Assembly: GCA_037355855.1 (NCBI GenBank)
Contig: CM074764.1
Location: forward strand, 2,976,001-3,040,000
From: Pseudo-nitzschia pungens
Taxonomy: Eukaryota > Bacillariophyta > Bacillariophyceae > Bacillariales > Bacillariaceae
Direction: 5' to 3'
DNA length: 64,000 nt
Under the pieces are notes generated by a model, which saw nothing but the letters and a program-made list of their open reading frames with translations, was not told the origin of the DNA and did no database searches. This document shows, in pieces, positions 53,536-64,000 of the stretch; the first letter of the stretch is position 1, and each line of letters begins with the position of its first letter. Made by a program: the position numbers and the translations under genes.

Positions 53536-55440
53536 TTAATCTAGCAATGACCTTACGCAACCCCGGAATTGATGCAATAACTTCCGCTGCGAATGAGCTT
53601 CTCGGAACGAAGAATCTTTACGATGGGCCATACCATATGACACGGTATCTTGTCTCTCATTCTGGCTCCTTTTGGAAGGCATTGCGCGTTCCATCCGCTC
53701 TTCGATTTTAGTCTTTACTGGTGTCTCTCTTTCTAGCTCGGGATCGTCAAGTGAGATATTACTCGAGCAACCACTCATTGCCGACGACAGTTGCAGCTTA
53801 TATGAATCTGTTTTGGATACTTCATACAAGGAAGGCAATTGAGCCACTTGATCTTGAGCGTAGGCCCGTATGTTACGCGGATACGAAACTGGTGGTTTCT
53901 TGATTTTTGGAAACAATTTCGGTTTTACCTCCTGTCTCCGTTTCGGCGAAGGAGGATCTTCCAATAGCAAATCTATATGCGTTCCATTCTTCCCAAACCC
54001 TTCAAAATCACGCGTATCTGATGAAAATGAATTGAAGGGTGTAAAGTCTGTATCAGCATCCCACGACATGAATGACTCAATATGTGTATCAAAATGTGAT
54101 TGCTTTTCTTCTTCATGTTGGTGCTCGAATGATTTCCTTGGGGTTACGATTGGTATGCCAGGATGATTTGACCTGGATTGTACATTTTGGATTGTTCTGT
54201 CGTCACATAGAAATCCGTTTGCCGGAAACTCTTGAAGCAGCACATTTGCATCCATTTCGATTTTTTCAGGTGACGGATGTAGGCGGTTGGAGTCACTGTA
54301 TCTAGAAATCGACGAGATTGATCGCGTGACTCCGCCGGAAAGTGAATGAATCGATCGACCATTATTGATTGACAAATCTGAGTTACTGCCTCCCGTTAAA
54401 ACTGCAGCAACTCTTTCTTTCAGCATTAGTTCCTGCTTTTGTTTTTGGTTGTAGGCCTCGATTGATTGTACTGTTGTTTTCACATTACCAACCTCGAACT
54501 TCCGATATGGGTCGTTGTCTGAGAATCCTTCTTCAGCGGTTTCAATTTCTGACTTCGAGATAGCCCCTGTTCTTGTGAAAGTGTTGCAATGACCTTGTTT
54601 TCCGTTGTTGAATCTATCGAGCACCTCTCCAGGTGGATCCCCTTTCTCACATGATATCTTTCTCGTCCCATGTGAATCTTTGTTTCCCCCATTTTTGCTG
54701 TCCTGTCCCGATGGTCTAAGGTCGTTCAATATATATCTATTATATTCCATTTCGTCAATCATCCACTCTAGTTCTTCGATGTACTCTAGGAGTTCCATAA
54801 GTTGTGATTCGCTTCGATTGCGTAACTCTTCAAGTTTTGGATCGAGGGAAAAGTATTGGTGATGTGTAGGCAAGACGACCGACAAAAATTTGAATAATCT
54901 GTTTCCCACGAGATAGCTTTCAATCAGTTTGTTGCGCTCAGCGATGTTACTAGACAAAAATTGTTCAAAAACCCTATGCAAATTCAAAGGACAATATTGG
55001 TGTAAGATCATCCGAAACCTATCGTTGTTCATATTTTCGTCCACAATCACCAAAAATTTAAATCTTTGGTTCGATTCGTACCTATCCGCAACGCGATAGT
55101 ACCGTTCGATTGAACAAGTATCGCTGAGAGTAAAGGCATTTCCTCCGTTTCTCTCATCGGCAATTGAAATATTTGCACGAAACATCTTTCCGTGATTCCT
55201 CCACGATTCGTTCCCATCATTGATGGCATCATCGGTTGTACGTGTTGTACAATTCTCCAATTTTCTATCGCATGCATTTCGCTGAGATCCTGGCGAAGGA
55301 GACACTAAAGGCATTCTCTTCTCTGTAGACACGGTGGGTGAATGTTGATGCTGTGGTTTCCGTTTGGTCGAGGACTGAAAATTGGAATGGATGTTGGCAC
55401 CATGGGTGTTTTCAGTTCCATATTGATACAATCCTGACAT
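53536..55440 (-). CDS. uncharacterised 634-aa protein
   Basis: Start set at the ATG 55438-55440 (MSGLYQYGTENTHG); the open frame continues to 55497 without an ATG, so an upstream exon is possible. Residues about 120-260 are the only ordered-looking part: RFKFLVIVDENMNNDRF, YCPLNLHRVFEQFL, FKFLSVVLPTHHQYFSLD, then a helical LEELRNRSESQLMELLEYIEE-type stretch and WMIDEMEYNRYILNDLRP. The rest is Ser/Asn/Asp-rich, with SPKRRQEVKPKLFPKIKKPP (basic, possible nuclear signal) near 530. I do not recognise the family. Confidence 0.7.
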   Translation of the reverse strand: MSGLYQYGTENTHGANIHSNFQSSTKRKPQHQHSPTVSTEKRMPLVSPSPGSQRNACDRKLENCTTRTTDDAINDGNESWRNHGKMFRANISIADERNGGNAFTLSDTCSIERYYRVADRYESNQRFKFLVIVDENMNNDRFRMILHQYCPLNLHRVFEQFLSSNIAERNKLIESYLVGNRLFKFLSVVLPTHHQYFSLDPKLEELRNRSESQLMELLEYIEELEWMIDEMEYNRYILNDLRPSGQDSKNGGNKDSHGTRKISCEKGDPPGEVLDRFNNGKQGHCNTFTRTGAISKSEIETAEEGFSDNDPYRKFEVGNVKTTVQSIEAYNQKQKQELMLKERVAAVLTGGSNSDLSINNGRSIHSLSGGVTRSISSISRYSDSNRLHPSPEKIEMDANVLLQEFPANGFLCDDRTIQNVQSRSNHPGIPIVTPRKSFEHQHEEEKQSHFDTHIESFMSWDADTDFTPFNSFSSDTRDFEGFGKNGTHIDLLLEDPPSPKRRQEVKPKLFPKIKKPPVSYPRNIRAYAQDQVAQLPSLYEVSKTDSYKLQLSSAMSGCSSNISLDDPELERETPVKTKIEERMERAMPSKRSQNERQDTVSYGMAHRKDSSFREAHSQRKLLHQFRGCVRSLLD

Positions 55441-56432
55441 TCTTTTCGCTTGATATTTCGGCACGTTGCCTACCCGTAGACTTGCGTTACCTGCCACTAT
55501 CGTCCTCAGTCAATCGAAGAAAACAAATCCAAGAAGAGTGTTCGGAGACAGTATCGCACCAGAATCAGTAATAACCTCTTGATTGATGGTTAGTTGTAGC
55601 GTCTTCCGCGATGAGTTGTGCGTGACAATTATATGACGCAAAAAAAAGAGGAGATGCTAAGATTACCTTAGTCCACATGCGCGTCTCTCTGAATGCATCT
55701 GTGTTGAAAACAAAAAAGATGTGTTCTATGTTCTCACAACATTATGTTGTACTGTAACGAAGCACGAACTAGTATCGTATTGCTCTCAAATCTACAATGG
55801 CCTGATCCTTTCTTCATATAACCGTAATCTTACCTAATCAATCCTGGAAAAAATATTTCTAGCATCTCTACTGTCGTCTATTACCATTTTCTATATTGTT
55901 TTCTTCTTGTTTTTAGTACACCTCCTAATATTTACTTCGAAGTAAAATACTAATGTTACGTTAGGATGTTTTTGCGTTGGAATGAAGCTAAAAAATTATA
56001 ATCCCACAATTATCTTCACTGGAGGACACCTTACCGGTAGGGGTTCATCATTGGCTTGATGTTAATTTTGAAACCGATGGGTACTGGTACGGTAAGCGAT
56101 CTTCCTGTTCTTGCTAAAGCACCTTGTCTGCACTCATGTCAGATTTATCGTCTCGCTTAATTGATTCCGAGACAAGATAAAATAATAGCAATCGATATGA
56201 ACAATTGTCCATTGCCACAACCAAGTAGCCTAAGCTTAGTAGAAGGTATATATCGATCGAAAGCAATCATTTTGTGTTTTACAATTCCAGTCCATCTTCC
56301 AAATTTGTCATATTTTGTTTTATCCGTTTACTCATTGGTATATTTAATTGAAACTGGACACAGGAAGAGGAACCCGATTTCAATGTCGGAAATGCAAGTA
56401 CGGAGCGATGCCAAATCCGATCAATTTTCTCA
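55441..56432. other. intergenic region upstream of the 634-aa gene
   Basis: About 990 bp with scattered TTACCTTAG/CCGTAATCTTACC words (55660-56100). No gene or RNA recognised. Confidence 0.45.
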
Positions 56433-59181
56433 TCACAGCGCATCGAACATAGCTTTCGCTCCAGCTGGATGAGATCTCTTATCATCTTCGGTCATGAGAA
56501 TCTCCACAACATTCAGATCCTGCGCCGAGGGTTCGGATCCTGCTTTCTTCTTGAGAACTTCGATGGCAAACGCCGCGGCTTTCCCGTCACTTCGGAAGAA
56601 CGCGGGGGCTTCCAACAAAAACTTCAGCGACAGGGCCTTCCATTCAATCAAATCGGAGATAATGAGCGACAAGTGGCTGGCGGCAAGGGGTGCATCGATC
56701 TGAATGTCCCTCAAGAATTCTAGGGGATCGTTTAGACCCTGAACAATCGCTTCCGATTCGATCTTGGAATCTTTCACACACGATTCGATCACCGTCAGCA
56801 GTTGCTTTGCATTAGTCTCTTTCATTTCCATCACCATGAGCACTGCTGCTTCGAACGCCTTAGCTCCTCGTTGGATCGAGCCCTCTACGCCGACCTGGAC
56901 AATTTCGTGAATCGACAAGACGGCATCTGCGGTGTCGCCACCGACGAAATATTCTTTCAGGATGCTCTTCATCTTCGATTGGCACTGATCGGCCGACAAG
57001 ACCTTAGGTCGTTCGGGAGATACAGTAGCCGGAAGCGATGGCGCGGTGGTCATGCTGCTGTTGGAGGTGATGGTGGATCTCTGCTTTATGGGCGTCGAGG
57101 CCGGCGTTCCAATAGAAAATCCGGTTCCCGAGAGTCCCGCTGGTGTGCTCTGTGCCCGGCGCAGCTTTCCCTTGGGAATGGAAGACAAATTGTCGTTGCC
57201 TGCCGACGACATGTTCTGTTTGCTCCCGACTTTTTTCATGGTGGCTCGCGAAATTTCCATGAATCCGTCGTCGTCCATGGAAGGAGTCGTTCCCGTCAGA
57301 CTGCTGACTCTTCGAAGATTGGATTGACTGGTAGAGATGCTCAAGTTACCGTTCCGTCGTTGATTCTTTTCTTCCTTGGCCAGCTCTTTGTGGAGATCGG
57401 CAATGGACTTCGCCGTTTCCAATTTCCGCCTTTGTACCCAGCCTGAAGTATTCATTGGTCAGAGTGATATGAGATAGAGCGAATGAAACGAAACGATACA
57501 AAAACAAATGAACAGAACAAGAAAATGAATCATGATTTTAGTCTGATCCAAATTTCAAGATAGTAGGCCGCATCAGCCATAATCTGAGTCTAATCTCCTT
57601 ACCTCTATTTTTCAACTCGAGAAGATCTTGAAACATGAATTTGATCCGGTTTGAGATATTCTTGGACTTGCTGAGCGTCTCGACCGGGCCCCATTCGAAT
57701 GGTTTGTTGTTCTTCTTCTTGGTGTGACCCACCAGTTTTTCGCCCATGGTGGTCATCAGGTGGGCGAAACACTCCAGGTTTTCTTCGTTCGACTCGTCCT
57801 TCAGCAACTCATCCAGACAGTAGGTCATGACGGAAAGCTTGACGACGTCCCGCAGGTACAATTCTCCTAAAAACTTGATGTGACCGACGTAAGCCTTCCG
57901 GATCAGCGTTGAATGGTACTGTACCTCTTCCCCGTCCATGGGAGGTGCACCCTCGGGTGTTTTGGTCGCAAGAGCGATTTTGTCAGAAGTGTCCATCTCG
58001 AATTCTCCTTGGCACTGTTCCAGCAAGTCCTTCTTAAAGGGCTTGAATTCCTTGCTGACGATGGAACACAGCTGCGCGTACATAGGCCCAAAGTGCTGCT
58101 CGGTTTGAGCCTTGCGGATGATCAAAGAAATAATCTCTTTTCGGACTTCGTTGTTATCGACGAGTGTGGTTTCGTCCACGAACTGCTTCGTCAACCGGTC
58201 CATGGTCGTCCAGGAAATTTTGTTTAGGATCAGGAGGCCTTTGTTCGTCAGGACGTCCGTGCTGAGATCGTCCTTGGATTCTTCGCCGCCGGTCAGTGCC
58301 AGGCTCGACGCCGACTTGGTCATGGCCTTAGATTTCCACCGGGTATCCTCATTGATCTCCAAGGGTTTGCACTCTTCGAGAGGCGGAGCAGTTTCTTTGT
58401 TTTTGGATTTGGCGTTGGGGTTCTTCGACACGTCTCCAAGTTCCATCACCTTCATCGAACTCTGGTTGATGAGTTCGGCGCGGTTCTCGTCGGTCCATTG
58501 GCATTCGGCGTGAGGCTGGAAGGTTTCCGGGGACGGTGCGTCGATGTATTTGGTCCGCGCCATCATCAGGATCTTCGCAGAGATCCGCTTGACCGATTGT
58601 TGCGCTGGGGTGCCACCAATACCGGTGGATTCGAGGAGCTGAACGTCCTTGATGACGATCCGTTGGTGATTCGACCCGTTGTTGCCTCCCTGTCGGCGGT
58701 TGTTTTTGTTGTTGTCATAGTTGTTGTTCCGGCCACGCCCCCTTCCACCGCCGCGGCCTCCGCCATTGTTGTTGTTGTTGTCGTAATGATTGTTTCGACC
58801 GCGTCCCCGTCCACCACCGCGGCCACTGCTACCACCGCCACGCCCGCGTCCTCGGCCACCGCCTCGTCCAAAGTCGTCTCCAAAATTGCGGCTCTTGCCG
58901 CTGTTGTTATTGTTAATGCCTCCACCACCGATGCGACCGCCAGATGGTGCATTCACGACCGCCTTATTGGCACCTTTGGCCCAAGCTCCAGACTGTTATT
59001 ATTTTTGTTCGCATCGAATAAACCAAGTGAAAAACAATGTATTGGAAATACAGAACATACGTTTTTGTGGTAAGAACACAGAGTTATTTACGAAACGAAA
59101 TGCAATACTGTTCTCCAAATCACCAATCGGAAAGCTGAAAGAAGAATGGTGCTGCTTGCAACCGTCACCTACTCGTACCAT
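56433..59181 (-). CDS. eukaryotic translation initiation factor 4G-like (MIF4G + MA3)
   Basis: Exons: 59173-59181 (inferred, ATG GTA CGA), 57603-58992 and 56433-57442; about 803 aa. The 160-bp intron 57443-57602 (AATAGAG|GTAAGG; CTTCAG|GCTGG) is firm, since splicing gives LKNRGWVQRRK, the classic end of MIF4G. The N-terminus is RGG/GRG and Asn-rich (RNA binding). MIF4G covers roughly residues 240-460 (LNKISWTTMDRLTKQF; VRKEIISLII; FLGELYLRDVV). Exon 3 holds a Ser-rich linker and an MA3 domain (KMKSILKEYFVGGDTADAV to HPAGAKAMFDAL). It is the cap-complex scaffold that binds eIF4A, compact as in plant eIFiso4G. The 9-nt coding exon is inference: the main exon is open back to AACAG at 58993 without an ATG. 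Confidence 0.9.
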
Positions 59182-60458
59182 TTTATCGTTCGTTGTTGTT
59201 TGAGTGCGTAATTTGCCGTTTGGGAAATAAAAAGGTAGATACCTGGAACCTTGCCTGTCCAATGGTACGAACTTAAAACGAAGAAAGCGTTTAGGATACT
59301 TCGTGTGAAACGGTTGGATTGATACGATTATGATGTGTGCATACCAAAAACCAAAATAGGTTTCGTTGTTGTGGTTCAACAACGTTGAAAGGAGACACCA
59401 GGGATCAGTATCAGTACAAGTAACCTTACCTCGTATCAGTATCAGGGGTGGAGAGAACAAGACAAGACTCGTACGGTTGTCGATGTGATGTTTTTACTTT
59501 CTTTCATCAATCTGTGTGGTGGTTGTCCATTGGTCAACATTTCGGTTGTAGATGTACGTACGTACGTTCAGACACTAGCATCTGTACTTATTTCCAGGGG
59601 TGACCCCTGCTTATTTCAATACAATATACCGTACGGTACCGGTAACCTTAATGGTAAATTAACCCTTAAAAAATGGAACTGAATATTAGCATCTTTACAT
59701 ATTAGTGTATCTTCCCATATGTTTATACGTATACGTATGTATGTATGTATGTATGTATGTATGTATGTATGTATGTATGAAGAGCATACTGGAGAGCATA
59801 CACTTATGACATACAGGACCTTACCGGAAAGCACACGTAATTACCGTAACTTACCGGTAAATCTTACGACTACAGTAAGGGTTTCGCACAAAGTTCACTT
59901 GTTGGACAACATCCTAATTACGGGTAATCTTACGAGTACAGGTACCGTAATCTTAGCCTTGCGAGCGGTACATTAAGGTTTTTTACTCTTGCATACGGGT
60001 ACTTACCGTAAAGGACTTTTTCGTAGAATACTGTAAGGTGTAAGGTTACAGGTTACGTAAGAGCACCGGTAAGGTTACCGTACCTCGGAAGATACACGTA
60101 TGATAGAAGAATGACACGTACAAACTTGCTACCGAACAAAATAATGAAGTTCGAAGTAATTAATTCTCATGTTTACGACTAAAAATTTCTGTACCGTAAC
60201 TTACCGCTAAGGCTTACGTCGTACAAGTAACTTAACTTTTTTCCCGTAATCTTTTAAGGTTATTACTCATTATTCGTACAGGATCTCCGAGTTCCAACAA
60301 ATTACAAAATCTCTCTTGGACCAGAAGTGAACCAGAATTGGCTACTCTGGCATTGCATTTGAGTACCGCATATCCGCGGTGTATTAGCGGTAATTTCTTC
60401 TACTCTTCGTCCTGTGCACAATCGCAAAACCATTTGACAAGCATTACGGACAAAAAGA
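59182..60458. promoter_or_regulatory. shared upstream region of eIF4G and the LON-like gene
   Basis: About 1.28 kb between divergent starts. A (TATG)n microsatellite of about 11 units stands at 59735-59779. 59620-60270 is very dense in TTACCGGTAA, GTAATCTTACGAG and CGTAAGGTTACC-type words. No ORF or RNA gene seen. Confidence 0.5.
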
Positions 60459-62033
60459 ATGATGCGATCGTTGCAATTTAAATTGCTGCTCAAGGGTTTG
60501 TTGGCAGTGGCAATGTTCCAATCACGGGCGTCGTCGTTCCTGTGTTCGCCAAGTCCAAATGTGCATCGCATTTCGAATTCGAATGTTTTGGGGCACACCA
60601 TTCTAGATCACCGAAGAGGGATTCCACCGTTCCTCTCGATCGGTTCGGAGTGGGCGAGAATCCGTACCCGAATCGCGAGTGCGAGTGCGTCCTCTCCCCA
60701 TCGAAACACGACGAGTGATTCCGCAGGAGCGATTAACAACAATATCCATGGGGTTGTGGAAGTTCCAATCATCGGCCCGCTCATTAATCTTCCCAAGCCA
60801 ATGATTATTGGTGACTCGTTGTGGTTGGACCCGCCCACTCCCTTGCAATGGAAGACCATCGAGGCATCGGTCGAAGCGCACCATGGTAGGCAGCTTCATT
60901 GGAAGTCCACGACAATGGCGATCGACGAAACAACGGCCACAAGCCAACTCCACCTTGCCACGACCGATCAATCTCCACTGGTGGCAATTCTTCACAACGG
61001 AGGACACGAGTACGCAACCATCGCTGCCATCGAGGGAATTGTAACCAAAAAGGACGGGTCCATCGATACCACCGATTCGGAAAGTTTTCGACAATCGCTC
61101 GCGAGCTTGACATCGCCGTATTACAGCGAATCGAGTCGAATAAGACTCTTTGCCGTCGGAAGGGCAAGGCTCAGCTACCACCAAACCAAATTCTTGGCCG
61201 AAGATGACTGGAAGTGGGATACCAACGACCAACATCCCAACCAAAACGACGGAAGCATCCAGTCCGAACCGTTGTTCGTGGCTCGCATGGAGCTCCTCCT
61301 GGACTCCAGCGAGGACGGTGACAGCAAGACATCTCCCGTCCATGCATTGAACCGCATATCTGGCATTGCGCAGCGCATCCGATTTCTGCTGGACGATCGA
61401 CAACGCATTGTCCGAGGCTTGCAGGCGGCACAGTCGAGGTTGGAAATGGTCTCGAAGGAATGGGAAGACTGGGACGGCATTGGTTCTCTTAACTCGCAAT
61501 CGCCAGGACCAACGCCGCCCGTAACCGATACGAATATGGCGACCACTCCCACAACGGAAACCGTCGATGACGACGAAGATGGAGTATTGAATAAATTTCT
61601 TCGAGACTACTACGACGCCACGAGTGACAAAGTGACGTCACACGTGCCAATGCACTCGCTTCCGCTCTCTGCGGGTGCCGCGAGGTGTGTAGAGCTCGAG
61701 AACTATGGCATGGGTACGACCTCGAGTGCCTATGTGCGTCTCTCCAACCTGGCGGGGGTGCTCACCGAACAATTGCAACACCATTATTCGCCGGAGCGGT
61801 TGTCGTCCGAAGAATTTGAGTACGAAGCCTTCTCGTGGTGTGCCTTACAATCCCTGCAAACCTATCTCACACCGGAAGAGATCCACACAGCCATGTACGA
61901 TTGCACCAGCACATGCGGACGACTCGAGTTTCTTTATCAAGCAATGATCCGACACAAACTGCAGTTGACCGAGCTCGCAATCGCCAAAACCACAGAACTC
62001 CAGAATTGTGGGGAAGAATGCGATTTGTTCTGA
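60459..62033 (+). CDS. plastid-targeted LON-N-domain-like protein
   Basis: 524 aa, ATG at 60459. Residues 1-25 form a signal peptide (LLLKGLLAVAMFQSRAS), followed by ASSFLCSPSP, an ASAF-type plastid-entry motif. Residues about 95-330 fit a beta-rich LON substrate-binding domain only loosely (VEVPIIGPLINLPKPM near the start, RIRLFAVGRARLSYH in the middle). The end resembles the helical part of that domain (EAFSWCALQSLQTYLTPEE, then RLEFLYQAMIRHKLQLTELA). There is no ATPase or protease part. Similar stand-alone LON-N proteins occur in plastids of plants and algae. The assignment is tentative; plastid location is better supported than function. No intron. Confidence 0.65.
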   Translation: MMRSLQFKLLLKGLLAVAMFQSRASSFLCSPSPNVHRISNSNVLGHTILDHRRGIPPFLSIGSEWARIRTRIASASASSPHRNTTSDSAGAINNNIHGVVEVPIIGPLINLPKPMIIGDSLWLDPPTPLQWKTIEASVEAHHGRQLHWKSTTMAIDETTATSQLHLATTDQSPLVAILHNGGHEYATIAAIEGIVTKKDGSIDTTDSESFRQSLASLTSPYYSESSRIRLFAVGRARLSYHQTKFLAEDDWKWDTNDQHPNQNDGSIQSEPLFVARMELLLDSSEDGDSKTSPVHALNRISGIAQRIRFLLDDRQRIVRGLQAAQSRLEMVSKEWEDWDGIGSLNSQSPGPTPPVTDTNMATTPTTETVDDDEDGVLNKFLRDYYDATSDKVTSHVPMHSLPLSAGAARCVELENYGMGTTSSAYVRLSNLAGVLTEQLQHHYSPERLSSEEFEYEAFSWCALQSLQTYLTPEEIHTAMYDCTSTCGRLEFLYQAMIRHKLQLTELAIAKTTELQNCGEECDLF

Positions 62034-62477
62034 CATTCCAAACTAAACGTCAGCGCGGCCTATTAGTGTGTTGAGTCCGCGTATGCAATAATTTGCCTTG
62101 TTGCTATTATTTTAAATTACATGATTCTACTCGGTCGGTGCCGAAACCTCCAAAGGGTCAGTTTAGAGTCTTTTCGCAGTTTGGATACATAACCCAAGGG
62201 AGCCATGAAGATTTATTGGCTGCGCGAGCATTACATATTTGGTTCGGTTCGGTTCGTTTCGAGTCAATTTGAGGAAGATTTATTTCAGGACAAAAAATGA
62301 TGTTTCTGATGTCATGCATCTGCAGTTGTGCCGTTGATATTGACGTTTGATGCGATGCCTTCAGCCAATAAAAGCAGCAATTGAATAAATTGAGACGAAA
62401 GAACGTATTGCATAATTTTTTGTGTGCCGAACTGGTGCATTGACGAAGGGAAGTGCTGCGGACCGAAGCAATCTTAC
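62034..62477. other. 3' flanks and probable last exon of the next gene
   Basis: The minus-strand gene on the right has a clear splice donor at 62477, so its last exon must lie here. Possible acceptors are TGAAG|GCATC, TGCAG|ATGC and CGCAG|CACTT; I cannot choose among them. Confidence 0.5.
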
Positions 62478-64000
62478 CTGTTGTGTAATTAAAGAAACAG
62501 AAATTGACCTCTGCAGAGCAATATGTACCCTGATCCGTTCGTTTCGTCAGAATGTTTCCTATGTCTTGAAGAGAATTCGGAAGCTCGTCGCCACTCCACA
62601 GGTCTGTAAACCCCTTACGACACGGTTCTGGTACTCCGCCAACATCGCAAATTTCGCACCCATAAAATCGAAACAGTTTTTCTTGTGGAAGATAGCATAC
62701 ACCCCCTTGTTTGATATAATAACCGACCATACAGATCGATACCAAGAACGGTATGATTGGAGTCAAATGTAATATGATCTGTTTGCTGGTCCGAAAAGAT
62801 CCTTCTAGACAAACAGATGCAAAATGCAAAATCAGAGAGGCTCCCTCGAGACCAAGCACAGTAAAAGCTTCATTCCTGTCTGATTGATACATTAGCATCC
62901 ATGCAATCATGCATCCAAAGATCGGATTCAGAAGAAAGAAATAGTTCAGTGTTCCCATTAGTGCTTTAGCGTTCATCTTTAGACAATAACAGCAACAACG
63001 TCCGAAAATGTTCTGTCCTGCTGAATTGGTATCACTTTCATCATCATCAATTGCATCATCATCCATAGAAACACCCGGCCATAGTGTCAAAATAATGATT
63101 CGGATCAATGTTAGAAGTTCGATGATCACCAAGCCAAAAAATGGAATCGTCATTCCGAGTGAAACATTTCCCAGGACTAATTCAATTGATTCCCCACAGC
63201 AATCACTTTCTCTCACGAACGACAAGAACGCAATGATTGTCGTCGCTAAATCGAATGCTAACTCTGCTGCCACAATGATCCAAATGAAAACTAGCGTTCG
63301 TGACGCGTTTTCTTCTTTTTTCTTTTTCGCGCGGGTGAACCTCCTCCCATTCTTATCGTATGAAAATTCTCTGTATACATGATTCGGCTTCGTAGTAGAT
63401 CCTGATCTAGACTTTGTGATTGAAGGTCTACTAGAACCTCCTCTTCTCAGCCTGGTGGGCGCAATAACGTTCGGCCGACTGCTATGTGAGTATGCCCGTC
63501 GCATACATCTGCCATGATTTCTCCGCATCTCAAGGGATTTAGATCGCTTCATTCCTTGCCTACTTGCATCGTGTTGATTAGGGAACAAAAACGCATCGTC
63601 GTGGCTTGCCAAGGAACGATCCATCGATCGTCCTCGTCGCAAGGGTGGCCCAGCAGAATTAGCCCTACGATACACGTTGCTACTGCAACTTGACCGGGAT
63701 CGTTGCCGTTCTCCAAGAGCTGGTTGCTGCGTATGGCGATCAGCACGATGCTTCTTCGATTTCCCCTCCGCAAATTGCGAATTCTCGGATTGTGTTCTAT
63801 CCATACATCGGGTTTCGTGGTGATTCACATTTCCAGGTATTCCTTTGGGGGATTTCTCTCGTGATCTTCTCGTCTCAAATTGTAAGGACGACTGTGAACT
63901 ATTCGATTTCTGGCTCTTAGTTCTAGTTACAGCCCTTTTCCGTCGATGACTACTACGTGTACCTCCAGAACTTTTTGTGCTTATACTATCCTGACGAGTC
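62478..64000 (-). CDS. multi-pass membrane protein with an Arg/Ser-rich N-terminus (partial)
   Basis: The frame is open to the right window edge, so the true start is outside; an internal GTG-started reading near 63828 is not the start. The N-terminal ~250 residues seen are Ser/Arg/Lys-rich (TRRSREKSPK, RSRSSCSSNVYRR, KSLEMRRNHGR). About five hydrophobic segments follow (TLVFIWIIVAAELAFDLATT; MTIPFFGLVIIELLTLIRII; FFLLNPIFGCMIAWMLMY; a segment around LEGASLILHFASV; TPIIPFLVSICMVGYY). A Cys-rich loop CYLPQEKL...CEICDVGG...C comes next, before the donor AACAG|GTAAG at 62477. This layout looks like a diatom-specific membrane protein family; no function is known to me. Confidence 0.72.

Noticed and set aside
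60603..61499. 298-aa minus-strand ORF
   Set aside because: Shadow of the LON-like gene on the other strand, with no ATG context or domain.

Overview
The window is eukaryotic nuclear DNA, most likely from a pennate diatom. The species guess (Pseudo-nitzschia or Fragilariopsis-like) is inference. The reasons are short GT-AG introns (about 130-190 bp), two proteins whose signal peptides are followed by an ASAF-like plastid-entry motif, host genes with a diatom/stramenopile look (20S proteasome beta-3, eIF4G, LamG/cadherin-type membrane protein), and a heavy load of Ty3/gypsy, Ty1/copia, LINE, Harbinger and Tc1/mariner-type elements. More than half of the window is mobile or repeated DNA.

Layout. 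(1) 1-17030 is a nest of retroelements. It holds a decayed gypsy element on the minus strand (about 92-8181) whose gag gene is split by a 5'-truncated LINE (5044-7712, 17-bp target duplication). Next to it lie a copia remnant (LTR, RNase H, LTR) split by a second gypsy fragment (9080-10222) and by a complete-ended but pol-less gypsy element (10832-16877). That element carries a LINE-tailed retroposon with 150-bp tandem repeats, a further LINE copy inside that, and a 558-bp foldback hairpin. (2) 18445-24697 holds host genes: a secreted-type membrane protein, PSMB3 and an unknown basic protein. (3) 26035-28719 is a Harbinger-type transposase gene cut by an internally deleted gypsy element. (4) 31111-34542 holds a plastid-type START/cyclase-like gene and a TAZ-zinc-finger/polyQ gene. 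(5) 35093-41270 and 49181-52760 are repeat arms in opposite orientation, built from three copies of a 1,492-bp unit, a second ~500-bp repeat and TA-flanked MITEs. (6) 41271-46146 is a 4.9-kb TIR element with TA duplications, a DDE transposase and an unrelated Cys-rich accessory ORF. (7) 46463-64000 holds host genes: a diatom-type conserved protein, an unknown 634-aa protein, eIF4G, a LON-like plastid protein and a multi-pass membrane protein running off the window.

How it fits together. The host genes are unrelated housekeeping or uncharacterised genes with no evident shared pathway; two pairs are divergent (LamG protein/PSMB3 and eIF4G/LON-like). Gene-flanking DNA is packed with words of the GTAAGGTTAC / TACCGTAC type. 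The nesting order of the transposons can be read from target-site duplications. The most novel-looking item is the two-gene TA-flanked transposon at 41271-46146; the gag-only gypsy family, the hairpin made of TGTCCTCAA repeats and the repeated 1,492-bp unit come next.
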